Both the position numbers and the translations under genes were made by a program. Under the pieces are notes generated by a model. It was not told the origin of the DNA and searched no databases. It worked only from the letters and a program-made list of their open reading frames with translations. Shown one piece after another: positions 34,212-42,705 of a stretch of 64,000 bases of DNA. Source of the stretch: Bacteroides intestinalis (lineage in GTDB: Bacteria; Bacteroidota; Bacteroidia; Bacteroidales; Bacteroidaceae); assembly GCF_003464595.1 (NCBI RefSeq), contig NZ_QRZF01000004.1:124001-188000 (forward strand), read 5' to 3'. Within the stretch, counting starts at the first letter, position 1. Each line of letters opens with the position of its first letter.

Positions 34212-36635
34212 CTAAAAACTAAGCTTGACGCCCGCAAAGTAGGAACGGGGCGCTCCCGGGCCATAAATGTAACCGGAATCACGAGTGGCTCCTTTATCAA
34301 AATCTTTCTGATAAGAGTTGAATATATTTTGTACTCCTACGTTGAATTGCAGGCACATGCCGGAGAAATCTATATCATAAGCGACTTTGGCACCCAGTTC
34401 AAAGAAATCCGGGCTTTTCACCAATAAGTCTGCCGTACCATCTACTTCGGACATCAGGTGAGGCACATACATTCGCCCGGTATAATTACCGTTCAAGGCC
34501 ACCGACAATGCCTTTGTGGGATTGAAAGTGGCAGTAAAATAGCCATAAACATCGGGGGTACGCAATATCCGGTCGCTATATCGTTCTTTGTCAGACAGGT
34601 GCTCTTTGTCTGCGCTCCACTCCTCGGGAGAGTCGTACAGACTGCGTTGCACGGTCAGTCCCGCCTGCAACTGGATTTTATCACGCCAGGCAATCTTTCC
34701 TTCCAATGTACCGCCATATACTTTTGCACCGGAACCGTTGACACGGGTTTGTATCAGATATCCGCTACCGTTCGGATCTTCTACCGGTGCTGTCAGTACA
34801 AACGGATCGGAGAGTTTCGTAAAGAAACCTTCTACTAACAGATTTGCCTGAAAGTCACCGAAATAGTGATACCAGTCCATCGAAGCATTCACGCTGCGCG
34901 AACGTTCCTCTTTCAGATCTTTGGCACGGACGATGGAAATCAATTCGCCTCCCACGTTGCTAATATGCAGGTCTTCGTCGAAAGCCTGCGGAGCACGAAA
35001 ACCTTCGGCATAACTGAAACGGATATTTATATCTTGTGTAGGATTGTAGCGGATATTGGCACGAGGACTGAAGATGGCTTTATTCATAATACTGTTCTTA
35101 TCCAGACGTCCGCCTATCAGGAAACTCCATTGCTCACTTTTCCATTCATTCTGCGCGTAGGCACTTGCTATGTTCACTATTTGCTTCAAGGGATCGGGCG
35201 TATACTTATCAATCAACTGTTGCAGACGGTCTCCTGTTGCAGTAGGATCTTCCGCCAGGGCAGCATCGCGGTATTTTTGCATGTCTGTTGCCTTGTCATC
35301 CAGATTATCATGATTAAATTCCACACCCCCCGTCAAGTCGGAAGGCATGAAGAAGAGCTTATCAAAATGATAGATATACTGAGCACCCAATACGCCGGTA
35401 AAGTCTGTGGTATGCCCATAGGCACTGTAATAACTGTCGCGCACGATATGCTGGGCAGAGGCATAAGCATTGAACGAATGTTTCTGATCCTTGGAAAAGG
35501 CACTGAATTTCAATCCGCCCGTATTGATGGAATGTTCAATCTGTTCCACCAGTCCGGGCTTGCCGGAACCATTCAGATTGGCATCTTCGGCAATGTGAGG
35601 TGGCAGATCAAAGCGGTTACCACCACGACGAAACTCTTCCATGTGATGATATTCCAGATTCAGTTTGGAATAGGGGCTCAATCTATAATAAGCGTTTACG
35701 CCTACTGTCTGGTTCTTCAACTTGGGCAATTCGGAGAAGCCGTCCCCATTGGAATCCCATGCCGAACGCTGGCGGTTCTGCCCGTAGATGTAGGCTCCCA
35801 TTTTGTTATCCGAAGACACAAGGGAAAGGTTGAGCGTGGTATTATTATCAAACGAACCGGAGCCATTGAAATTGGAGATGGAGTGGGCAAACGAACCGGA
35901 GTTGCGGAGAGGTTCTTTCGTAATGATATTCACCGTTCCGGCAATGGCGGAAGAACCGAATAGGGCCGAGCCACCTCCACGCACCACTTCCACACGCTCT
36001 ATCATGTTGGCGGGAATTTGTTCCAGACCGTAGACACCTGCCAATGCAGAGAAGATAGGGCGGGAATCGATCAATATCTGTGTATATTTTCCGTCCATAC
36101 CATTGATACGTACCTGAGAGTAACCACAATTCTGGCAATCATTTTCTACACGTACACCCGGCTGGAATACGAGTCCCTGTGATAAGGTGTGCGAATTGGT
36201 CATATCGAATAGTTTCGGTGTAACGACTTTTACCAAGGTAGGTGCCAGTCGGCGGGCAGTTTCATTACGATTGGCTGTAACAACTACGCCATCCAGAGCT
36301 ACCATGTCTTCTTCCAGTTCGAAGTTTTCTTCCAGTGTCTTGCCTCGTTTCAGGGTTACTTTTCGTTCTTGTGGCTTATAACCTACGGCACTGACGGAGA
36401 GTATGAACTCACCTTCCGGAAGGTTCTTCAAAAAGTAGTGTCCGGTGCCATCAGTCATGGTTCCAATAGTGGTCCCTTTCAGGGCTACTGTCATATAAGG
36501 AAGGTGTTCTCCTGTTTTTTTCTCTAGTACGTGGCCGATGATATTGGCATCGGATTTATTTAAATCAATGGCATAAACGGTGTGGGAGAGCAATGTACAC
36601 ATTACTCCCACCACGAAAAAGATATATTTTTTCAT
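34212..36635 (-). CDS. TonB-dependent outer-membrane receptor with carboxypeptidase-like domain
   Basis: 807 residues: signal peptide, a CarboxypepD_reg-like Ig domain (~28-110, IIGHVLEKKTGEHLPYMTVA), a plug domain with VRINGMDGKYTQILIDSRPI and VEVVRGGGSALFGSSAIAG, then the barrel. The plug contains a Cys pair, DCQNCGYSQ, not usual in SusC-like receptors. No SusD partner is adjacent, so glycan import is unlikely. The gene upstream encodes a small His-containing membrane protein related to the one heading the metal efflux operon, so a metal or metal-chelate ligand is the best guess. Confidence 0.88.
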   Translation of the reverse strand: MKKYIFFVVGVMCTLLSHTVYAIDLNKSDANIIGHVLEKKTGEHLPYMTVALKGTTIGTMTDGTGHYFLKNLPEGEFILSVSAVGYKPQERKVTLKRGKTLEENFELEEDMVALDGVVVTANRNETARRLAPTLVKVVTPKLFDMTNSHTLSQGLVFQPGVRVENDCQNCGYSQVRINGMDGKYTQILIDSRPIFSALAGVYGLEQIPANMIERVEVVRGGGSALFGSSAIAGTVNIITKEPLRNSGSFAHSISNFNGSGSFDNNTTLNLSLVSSDNKMGAYIYGQNRQRSAWDSNGDGFSELPKLKNQTVGVNAYYRLSPYSKLNLEYHHMEEFRRGGNRFDLPPHIAEDANLNGSGKPGLVEQIEHSINTGGLKFSAFSKDQKHSFNAYASAQHIVRDSYYSAYGHTTDFTGVLGAQYIYHFDKLFFMPSDLTGGVEFNHDNLDDKATDMQKYRDAALAEDPTATGDRLQQLIDKYTPDPLKQIVNIASAYAQNEWKSEQWSFLIGGRLDKNSIMNKAIFSPRANIRYNPTQDINIRFSYAEGFRAPQAFDEDLHISNVGGELISIVRAKDLKEERSRSVNASMDWYHYFGDFQANLLVEGFFTKLSDPFVLTAPVEDPNGSGYLIQTRVNGSGAKVYGGTLEGKIAWRDKIQLQAGLTVQRSLYDSPEEWSADKEHLSDKERYSDRILRTPDVYGYFTATFNPTKALSVALNGNYTGRMYVPHLMSEVDGTADLLVKSPDFFELGAKVAYDIDFSGMCLQFNVGVQNIFNSYQKDFDKGATRDSGYIYGPGAPRSYFAGVKLSF

Positions 36636-36682
36636 GTAGTTCTAATTTTTAATGGATTTTAATAAAGGGGGGATTCCTATTG

Positions 36683-37018
36683 TCAATGAACTACAGGTGG
36701 TGCACGCAAGCTGATGCCGCAACGAACTCGCACGCACTTGATATGTTCCACAGCCGGAACACTCAGTACACGCAATAAAACAAGGAGAGCCGATGCGACA
36801 AAAAGAATAGCAGGCAGAGAAGAAGCTACAAAAGAAGAAAGGAAGAATATCGTTTCAACCTGTGCTTCGGTATGGCTATGTTCACCTTTGAAGGGATGGG
36901 AATGCACAATAATTACCCCATTTACCACATGCGAGTGAGTAAACAGCGTAATTCCCCCTAAATATGCAATAAATAATAAAGGAAGGAACCATTTCAGTAT
37001 ATTCCGTAACTTCTCCAA
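36683..37018 (-). CDS. Small His-rich membrane protein (LRAPP tail)
   Basis: 111 residues. An N-terminal helix (LKWFLPLLFIAYLGGITLF) is followed by a His-rich loop (THSHVV, VHSHPFKGEHSHTEAQ), a second hydrophobic region (~60-90) and the tail SLRAPPVVH. Layout and tail resemble the 137-residue protein at 18488-18901. It is the first gene of a two-gene operon with the TonB receptor, 47 bp apart. The HxH motifs outside the membrane suggest metal binding. Function unknown. Confidence 0.75.
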   Translation of the reverse strand: MEKLRNILKWFLPLLFIAYLGGITLFTHSHVVNGVIIVHSHPFKGEHSHTEAQVETIFFLSSFVASSLPAILFVASALLVLLRVLSVPAVEHIKCVRVRCGISLRAPPVVH

Positions 37019-37627
37019 AAGCGTTTTTAATATAAGTTTGCGAAAGTAACACTAATTACAATAAGAAGCAACCGGATTTAGGTGTTTTAACCGGATATGG
37101 AGTAAAATACCTATAACTGATGAGTACAAGAAGTCCGATATTACATTGGCATTAAGCAAAGCAGACTCATATTGGAAAAGGAAGGAATAAAAGAGTGATA
37201 GGGTGATAAAGTGATAAAGTGGCTGCGCTATATATCGCAGGGATTTGTCAGAATTTATCAATAGCAACATGAACTTTTGTAACTTTCTGATTATCAGCAT
37301 TGTTAAACCATGCCCTATTCAGTATACGACTGAACTCTATTAAGTATACGACTGAATGGCATTCACTATACGACTGAATTAGGTTCAGTATACGACTATT
37401 TTAGGAACATATATCATTTGTAAACAATATACACCACTATCCTGTTTTTTAGTTCATAACCCGAAAGAAATGAATACTTAATATCCCCCACCTTGCATAA
37501 ACCTACAATATCCGGCAAATAATTTCAGATAATACTGATTTTCTAAAAAAAATATCGTCTCTTTGCAACTTTCTAACTAACATGATACGTCTAACACACA
37601 AAGAAACAATAAAAGATAAAACAAAAT
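37019..37627. other. Long intergenic region with 22-bp array
   Basis: About 600 bp between divergent operons. It contains a run of GTGATAAA-like words (~37193-37221) and the exact 22-bp array at 37317-37404. An 82-codon minus-strand frame (37052-37300) has no recognisable features, and I do not call it. No perfect TAnnTTTG was found close to the sigma-operon start. Confidence 0.5.
37317..37404. repeat. Four-unit tandem array, exact 22-bp period
   Basis: Units start at 37317, 37339, 37361 and 37383. Each contains TATACGACTGAA or a close variant beginning at 37323, 37345, 37367 and 37389, and ends with 4 variable bases (the last unit diverges to TATACGACTATT). The spacing is exactly 22 bp each time. 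Confidence 0.85.
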
Positions 37628-37633
37628 ATGATT

Positions 37634-38269
37634 ATGAAACGAATAATTTTAGCACTCGTCGCCGCCATGACATTATGCTCACTGGTACAGGCAAGCAACA
37701 GAACGGTTACAGAAAACGACAGTCTGGGGAACAAAAAACGTGTAATTGAACTGCGCGATACTACCATCGACGGAAAGACTGTAACCGATACGCTCAGCAT
37801 CATGACCTACGAAGGCAGTAGTTCAGACAGCAAAAGCGATAAGGGATGGAAACACCACAACAGCAGTGGTTGGGACTGGGGCTTCGACTTAGACGGCAAA
37901 ACCTCTGAAACCATTATTTCAGTGACTGCCATCGTCTTCATCTTCGGTTTGCCGCTACTCATCGTCTTTACAGTATTCTTCTTCAACTACAAGAATCGAA
38001 AAGCCAAATACCGCCTTGCAGAGCAAGCACTCTCCAGTGGTCAACAATTGCCTGAAGACTTCTTCAAGAATGCGGAGAAAACAGAAGATATCCGTACCAA
38101 AGGCATCAAGAACATCTTTATCGGTGTCGGATTATTCATCTTCCTCTGGGCCATCACCGAGAACTTCGGAGTAGGCTGTGTCGGACTACTGATCATGTTC
38201 ACCGGATTCGGACAATTAGTAATCTACTATACGCAAGACTCTAATAAAAAGAACAATCGGGATAGATGA
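37634..38269 (+). CDS. Membrane protein heading an ECF sigma operon
   Basis: About 211 residues: signal peptide (IILALVAAMTLCSLVQA), a hydrophilic segment of ~70 residues outside the membrane (TENDSLGNKKRVIELRDTTI), then a transmembrane helix (VTAIVFIFGLPLLIVFTVFF), a cytoplasmic Lys/Glu-rich loop and two more helices near the C-terminus. I do not recognise a characterised family. Its stop overlaps the sigma factor start (ATGA), so translation is coupled and it may sense or regulate the sigma factor. ATG 37628 is an alternative start two codons upstream. Confidence 0.82.
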   Translation: MKRIILALVAAMTLCSLVQASNRTVTENDSLGNKKRVIELRDTTIDGKTVTDTLSIMTYEGSSSDSKSDKGWKHHNSSGWDWGFDLDGKTSETIISVTAIVFIFGLPLLIVFTVFFFNYKNRKAKYRLAEQALSSGQQLPEDFFKNAEKTEDIRTKGIKNIFIGVGLFIFLWAITENFGVGCVGLLIMFTGFGQLVIYYTQDSNKKNNRDR

Positions 38270-38814
38270 GCCAACTCAATGACATATCGTTAGTCGCACA
38301 GGTCGTGGTGTTTCGCAACACCAGGGCCTTCGACCAGTTAGTGAAGAAGTACCAGTCGCCCGTGCGACGGTTCTTCCTCAACTTAACTTGCGGCGACAAC
38401 GAATTGAGTGACGACCTGGCGCAGGACACATTTATCAAAGCCTACACCAACCTGGCTTCATTCAAAAACCTGTCCAATTTCTCCACCTGGCTTTACCGTA
38501 TTGCATATAATGTATTTTATGATTATCTTCGCAGTCGGAAGGATACAGCCGACCTCGACACCCGGGAAGTGGATACTCACTGGAATACCAGTCAGGATGA
38601 CGTAGGACAACAAATGGACGTTTACCAAGCACTGGCGACACTAAAAGAAATGGAACGAACTTGCATCACCTTGTTCTACATGGAAGATCAGAGCATCGAA
38701 AAAATTGCAGGTATCACGGGATGCCCGGCGGGAACAGTCAAAAGCCACCTCTCGCGGGCAAAAGAAAAAATGGCTACCTACTTAAAACAAAATGGTTATG
38801 ACGGAAACAACTGA
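38266..38814 (+). CDS. ECF-type RNA polymerase sigma factor
   Basis: 182 residues with sigma region 2 (AFDQLVKKYQSPVRRFFLN, then LAQDTFIKAYTNLASF and FSTWLYRIAYNVFYDYLR) and region 4 (LKEMERTCITLFYMEDQSIE, IAGITGCPAGTVKSHLSRAKE, a helix-turn-helix). Regions 1 and 3 are missing, as in ECF sigma factors. It overlaps a membrane protein gene upstream and a small membrane protein gene downstream; either could be the anti-sigma partner. No SusC-type receptor with an N-terminal signalling domain is adjacent. Confidence 0.92.
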   Translation: MSQLNDISLVAQVVVFRNTRAFDQLVKKYQSPVRRFFLNLTCGDNELSDDLAQDTFIKAYTNLASFKNLSNFSTWLYRIAYNVFYDYLRSRKDTADLDTREVDTHWNTSQDDVGQQMDVYQALATLKEMERTCITLFYMEDQSIEKIAGITGCPAGTVKSHLSRAKEKMATYLKQNGYDGNN

Positions 38815-39127
38815 TGATAAACTTTTGCAGCAATTCTTCTCTGACAATCGGAAAGAGATGGAAGATAACGGCTTCAGCCGTCGCGTGATGCACCACCTAC
38901 CCGACCGGTATTACCGGATTTCGCAGTTGTGGAGCTTGTTCTGCTTTACACTTGCCGTGGTGTTGTTCTTTGTTCTCGATGGTTTGCAACTGGTGCTGGG
39001 AGCTTTGCGCGAGACTTTCACCAGTGCCGTAGAAAGCGGTGCAGCGGAACTTGATCCTAAATCACTGATCATAGCGGCAATAGTACTTGTCTACTTAGGA
39101 TATCGCAAGATTTGTTCTTTAGCATAA
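38798..39127 (+). CDS. Small membrane protein, possible anti-sigma factor
   Basis: About 109 residues. The N-terminal ~40 residues are charged (LLQQFFSDNRKEMEDNGFSR, RVMHHLPDR), a layout found in short anti-sigma factors, followed by two hydrophobic segments (SLFCFTLAVVLFFVLDGLQL and SLIIAAIVLVYLGY). It starts inside the sigma gene, with an alternative ATG at 38792, so expression is coupled. No ZAS Zn motif (HxxxCxxC) is present. The anti-sigma role is inferred from position and topology. Confidence 0.75.
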   Translation: MTETTDDKLLQQFFSDNRKEMEDNGFSRRVMHHLPDRYYRISQLWSLFCFTLAVVLFFVLDGLQLVLGALRETFTSAVESGAAELDPKSLIIAAIVLVYLGYRKICSLA

Positions 39128-39177
39128 AGTTCACTTATCCCTTGCAATAAATCCGTTTGCCCTTACAATAATTTTAG

Positions 39178-39213
39178 TTAGTCCTTATCTGCTTTTTGCA
39201 GGTCAAGGGCTAA
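39178..39213 (+). terminator. Terminator of the sigma operon
   Basis: Stem TTAGTCCTT (39178-39186) with AAGGGCTAA (39205-39213), one G-U pair, and an inner CTGC/GCAG stem, followed by eight T. Confidence 0.85.
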
Positions 39214-39252
39214 TTTTTTTTAACTGAGCAAACATTTCTCACCAATAAATTG

Positions 39253-39260
39253 TATCTTTG
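39253..39260 (+). promoter_or_regulatory. Promoter of cls
   Basis: Perfect -7 box TATCTTTG, 38 bp before the TTG start of the phospholipase D-family gene. Confidence 0.6.
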
Positions 39261-39297
39261 TCGACTCAATTAGAAAACTAACTAAGCGTAAGAAGTT

Positions 39298-40536
39298 TTG
39301 AGAAGAATATTATTCATCATATTATCATCTGCATTATTTTTTATAGGAAATATTCACGCGCAAGTTGCTACCAGTGACTCGCTCGTGATGCATTATCTAC
39401 AACAACAAGGTATTCCGGTCACCGCCAACAATGAAGTAAAGCTACTGATGAGCGGACGGGAGAAGTTTCTTGACCTCTTCGAAGAAATACGCCACGCCAA
39501 ACATCACATCCATCTGGAATACTTCAATTTCCGCAATGACTCCATTGCCAATGCCCTGTTCGACCTGCTCGCTGTAAAAGTGCAGGAAGGTGTGGAAGTC
39601 CGTGCCCTCTTCGATGCTTTCGGCAATTGGTCGAATAATAAGCCGCTAAAGAAGCACCATCTGAAAGCAATCCGTGACCGAGGTATTGAAATTGTGAAAT
39701 TCGATCCGATTACCTTCCCGTGGATCAATCATGCCATGCACCGCGACCACCGGAAGATTGTAGTAATTGACGGGAAAATAGGATATACCGGTGGTATGAA
39801 CATCGCCGACTATTACATCACCGGGCGGCCTAAAATAGGTCAATGGCACGATATGCACATGCGCATCGAAGGAGATGCAGTACGTTATCTGCAAGGCATT
39901 TTCCTCACTATGTGGAACCAGGAGACTAAACAGCACATCGGTGGACCAGTTTACTTTCCGGACATACCGCAACTGCCCGACAGTATATCTGAAGAAATAG
40001 CAATAGTAGACCGTACACCACGGGAGACTCCCCGTTCTATCAGTCACGCCTATGCAGCATCCATTGCAGCGGCGCAACACAGTATACAGATTGTGAATCC
40101 TTACTTTGTACCAACCAAATCCATCCGGCAAGCCATCAAGCATGCATTAAAGAAAGGTACTGAAGTTGAAATCATGATACCTTCTGTTTCTGATATTCCT
40201 TTTACACCGGAAGCGTCTTTCTACATTGTGCACAAACTGATGAAGAAAGGAGCAAAAGTTTATCTCTTCAACGGAGGTTTCCACCACTCCAAGATTATGA
40301 TGGTGGACCAGAACTTCTGTACTGTAGGCACAGCCAATCTGAATAGCCGTAGCCTGCGCTATGACTTCGAAACAAACGCATTTATTTTCGATCCCACCGT
40401 CACTCATCAGTTGAATGATATGTTTGAACGGGACAAAAAGAATAGTACGCTATTGACTCCCGAAGTTTGGAAGAAACGTTCCGGATGGAAGAAGTTTGTA
40501 GGTTGGGTGGGTAACCTGATGACACCATTCCTTTAA
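39298..40536 (+). CDS. cls: Cardiolipin synthase / PLD-family phosphatidyltransferase
   Basis: 412 residues with two HKD motifs: HRKIVVIDGKIGYTGGMN (~residues 152-169) and HHSKIMMVDQNFCTVGTANL (~331-350). Together these form the phospholipase D site that condenses two phosphatidylglycerols, or the related head-group exchange. The N-terminus is a single cleavable-looking signal (ILFIILSSALFFIGNIHAQ), not the two membrane helices of E. coli ClsA, so the catalytic domain may be periplasmic. The start is TTG at 39298; the next ATG (39388) would remove the signal peptide, so TTG is preferred. Confidence 0.87.
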   Translation: MRRILFIILSSALFFIGNIHAQVATSDSLVMHYLQQQGIPVTANNEVKLLMSGREKFLDLFEEIRHAKHHIHLEYFNFRNDSIANALFDLLAVKVQEGVEVRALFDAFGNWSNNKPLKKHHLKAIRDRGIEIVKFDPITFPWINHAMHRDHRKIVVIDGKIGYTGGMNIADYYITGRPKIGQWHDMHMRIEGDAVRYLQGIFLTMWNQETKQHIGGPVYFPDIPQLPDSISEEIAIVDRTPRETPRSISHAYAASIAAAQHSIQIVNPYFVPTKSIRQAIKHALKKGTEVEIMIPSVSDIPFTPEASFYIVHKLMKKGAKVYLFNGGFHHSKIMMVDQNFCTVGTANLNSRSLRYDFETNAFIFDPTVTHQLNDMFERDKKNSTLLTPEVWKKRSGWKKFVGWVGNLMTPFL

Positions 40537-40571
40537 TTAGAAATAATTTATGCTATCTGCCGAAGTTTAAT

Positions 40572-40579
40572 TACCTTTG
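40572..40579 (+). promoter_or_regulatory. Promoter of thyA-folA
   Basis: -7 box TACCTTTG, 54 bp before the thyA start. Confidence 0.55.
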
Positions 40580-40632
40580 GCGAGGCTAAAAAGATGGCCA
40601 CTTTTGTTGTTTATAATTCGTAATCTGCAATC

Positions 40633-41427
40633 ATGAAACAATATTTAGACTTGCTCAATCGGGTATTAACCGAAGGCGTACACAAGGAAGACCGTACCGG
40701 AACCGGTACTATCAGCGTATTCGGACATCAAATGCGCTTTAATATGGACGAAGGCTTTCCCTGCCTCACTACCAAAAAACTACATCTCAAATCAATTATA
40801 TATGAATTGCTATGGTTCCTGAATGGAGATACCAATGCCAAGTATCTGCAAGATCATGGCGTTCGTATCTGGAACGAATGGGCGGATGAGAATGGTGAGT
40901 TAGGACATATTTACGGTTATCAATGGCGCTCCTGGCCTGATTATAAAGGTGGTTCCATCGACCAGATCAGTGAGGCTGTAGAAACAATTCTTCATAATCC
41001 GGATTCCCGACGCATCATTGTCAGTGCTTGGAATGTGGGGGATCTTGACAATATGAATCTCCCTCCTTGCCATGCGTTCTTTCAATTCTATGTGGCAAAT
41101 GGACGGTTAAGCCTTCAACTCTATCAACGTAGTGCGGACATTTTTCTTGGTGTGCCTTTCAATATTGCGTCTTATGCTCTACTGTTGCAGATGATGGCAC
41201 AGGTAACCGGATTGAAGGCAGGAGACTTCATTCACACGCTTGGTGATGCGCATATTTATCTGAATCATCTGGAGCAGGTGAAACTACAACTTTCCCGTGA
41301 ACCACGCCCATTGCCACAAATGAAAATAAACCCGGACGTGAAGAGTATCTTTGATTTCCAATATGAAGATTTCGAATTGGTAAATTACGACCCGCATCCG
41401 CATATTGCCGGTAAAGTTTCTGTTTAA
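40633..41427 (+). CDS. thyA: Thymidylate synthase
   Basis: Makes dTMP from dUMP with methylene-tetrahydrofolate, which is oxidised to dihydrofolate. Exactly 264 residues, as in E. coli ThyA. Conserved segments include [26 protein letters not shown], the catalytic Cys in [13 protein letters not shown], the dUMP-binding [20 protein letters not shown] and [15 protein letters not shown]. It lies 18 bp upstream of folA, which recycles the dihydrofolate it produces. Confidence 0.98.
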   Translation: MKQYLDLLNRVLTEGVHKEDRTGTGTISVFGHQMRFNMDEGFPCLTTKKLHLKSIIYELLWFLNGDTNAKYLQDHGVRIWNEWADENGELGHIYGYQWRSWPDYKGGSIDQISEAVETILHNPDSRRIIVSAWNVGDLDNMNLPPCHAFFQFYVANGRLSLQLYQRSADIFLGVPFNIASYALLLQMMAQVTGLKAGDFIHTLGDAHIYLNHLEQVKLQLSREPRPLPQMKINPDVKSIFDFQYEDFELVNYDPHPHIAGKVSV

Positions 41428-41445
41428 CAAATCATAAATCCAATC

Positions 41446-41934
41446 ATGGTTAGTATCATCGCCGCCGTAGACCGCAACTTAGGGATCGGCTTTCAAAATA
41501 AACTGTTATTCTGGCTTCCCAATGATTTGAAGCGTTTCAAGGCATTAACCACTGGAAACACAATAATCATGGGAAGAAAAACATTTGAATCCCTGCCTAA
41601 AGGTGCACTGCCCAATCGTAGGAACGTAGTACTTTCATCCAATCCTGCAACTCTGTGCCCCGGCGCAGAAGTATTTCCCACTCTCGAAGCAGCTTTGCAG
41701 AGCTGTCAACCGGAGGAACAAGTATATATTATTGGCGGTGCAAGTGTTTATAAGCAGGCAATGCCATTGGCTGATATGCTTTGTCTGACAGAAATCGCTG
41801 CCGAAGCACCTCAGGTAGATGCTTATTTCCCGGCTGTGGATCTTGCGATATGGCATGAAAAAAGCAGGGAATCTCATCTTGTTGACGAGAAACATCCCTG
41901 CTCCTATGCATTTGTGGATTATATCCGTAAGTAA
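41446..41934 (+). CDS. folA: Dihydrofolate reductase
   Basis: NADPH-dependent reduction of dihydrofolate to tetrahydrofolate. 162 residues with IIAAVDRNLGIGFQNKLLFW (substrate loop), LPNDLKRFKALT (the acidic active-site residue in PNDL), IIMGRKTFESLP and YIIGGASVYKQAM. Gly-Gly and TEI in the last third match the family. It is cotranscribed with thyA and is the expected trimethoprim target. It ends two bases before the stop codon of the convergent Lrp-type regulator. Confidence 0.97.
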   Translation: MVSIIAAVDRNLGIGFQNKLLFWLPNDLKRFKALTTGNTIIMGRKTFESLPKGALPNRRNVVLSSNPATLCPGAEVFPTLEAALQSCQPEEQVYIIGGASVYKQAMPLADMLCLTEIAAEAPQVDAYFPAVDLAIWHEKSRESHLVDEKHPCSYAFVDYIRK

Positions 41935-41936
41935 TC

Positions 41937-42413
41937 CTAATCTTCATCGACCTCCACCATGATCGGCATCTGCCGCTTAATGGCTTCATGGAAAGATATC
42001 AGTGTTTCAGTGCGCGCTAACCCCAATGGCTGTAATTTATCATGGATAATGCTCAGCAAATGGTGGTTATTACGTGCGTAAAGTTTGATAAACATATCAT
42101 ATTTACCTGTCGTAAAGTGGCATTCCACAATTTCCGGAATAGCTTCAAGCGCCTTTGTCACTGCGTCAAATGATTCCGGATCTTTCAGGTAAATGCCAAT
42201 ATAGGCACAAGTTTCATAACCGATCTTTTCCGGATCAATAACGTATTCCGATCCTTTTAAGATACCTAAATTCGTCAGTTTTTGTATGCGTTGATGTATG
42301 GCTGCGCCGGAAACATTACAAGCTCTTGCCACTTCCAGAAAAGGAATACGGGCATTATCTGCAATCAATTTCAGTATTTGCTCGTCTAAAGTATCCAATT
42401 GATGATGTCCCAT
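41937..42413 (-). CDS. Lrp/AsnC-family transcriptional regulator
   Basis: 158 residues: an N-terminal winged helix-turn-helix (LDEQILKLIADNARIPFLEV, ARACNVSGAAIHQRIQKLTN) and a C-terminal RAM ligand-binding domain (TCAYIGIYLKDPESFDAVTK, ECHFTTGKYDMFIKLYARN). Family members sense amino acids or other small molecules as octamers. No biosynthetic gene is adjacent, so the target is unclear; it could be global. A minus-strand TAACTTTG box is at 42473-42480. Confidence 0.92.
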   Translation of the reverse strand: MGHHQLDTLDEQILKLIADNARIPFLEVARACNVSGAAIHQRIQKLTNLGILKGSEYVIDPEKIGYETCAYIGIYLKDPESFDAVTKALEAIPEIVECHFTTGKYDMFIKLYARNNHHLLSIIHDKLQPLGLARTETLISFHEAIKRQMPIMVEVDED

Positions 42414-42472
42414 TTCTTAATTTATGATTAATAAATAACGATTGCTTTACCGTATTCTCATACAGTAATATG

Positions 42473-42480
42473 CAAAGTTA
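42473..42480 (-). promoter_or_regulatory. Promoter of the Lrp-type regulator
   Basis: -7 box TAACTTTG on the minus strand, about 60 bp before the start codon. Confidence 0.5.
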
Positions 42481-42542
42481 GCAAAATCTTTCCCAATTAA
42501 AATACGATTTATTACTTTTCTTGCTAAAAAATGAATAAACCC

Positions 42543-42682
42543 ACACTCGGCATTATTTTCTCATACAAGCATAAAAGTTCTGCGCTTAATTTGCATTATC
42601 TTTAAAGAAGATAAGCTGCATCTCGGCATAACTTTTTCATGCAAGCATGAAAGTTCTGCGCTCAATTTGCATTATCTTTGCC
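42543..42682 (+). promoter_or_regulatory. Tandem 78-bp palindrome-promoter modules, copies B and C
   Basis: Two direct copies with an offset of exactly 76 bp and no gaps. Both share GCATAAAAGTTCTGCG / GCATGAAAGTTCTGCG, then AATTTGCATTATCTTT. Only the downstream copy has the full inverted repeat AACTTTTTCATGC / GCATGAAAGTT and a perfect -7 box TATCTTTG (42673-42680). The upstream copy reads TATCTTTA. The downstream copy should drive the M64 peptidase gene at 42706. A third copy is at 34091-34168. Confidence 0.75.
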
Positions 42683-42705
42683 TATAACTATAAAATAAGA
42701 TTGTT

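Noticed and set aside
34866..35963. 365-codon open frame opposite the TonB receptor
   Set aside because: It is wholly antisense to a clear receptor gene and has no recognisable motif or start signal.
37052..37300. 82-codon minus-strand frame in the long gap
   Set aside because: No promoter box, no recognised domain and partly made of the GTGATAAA repeat; not supportable as a gene.
37317..37404. Possible CRISPR array
   Set aside because: Units are only 22 bp in total, with about 4 variable bases and no spacer of useful length, and no cas genes are nearby.
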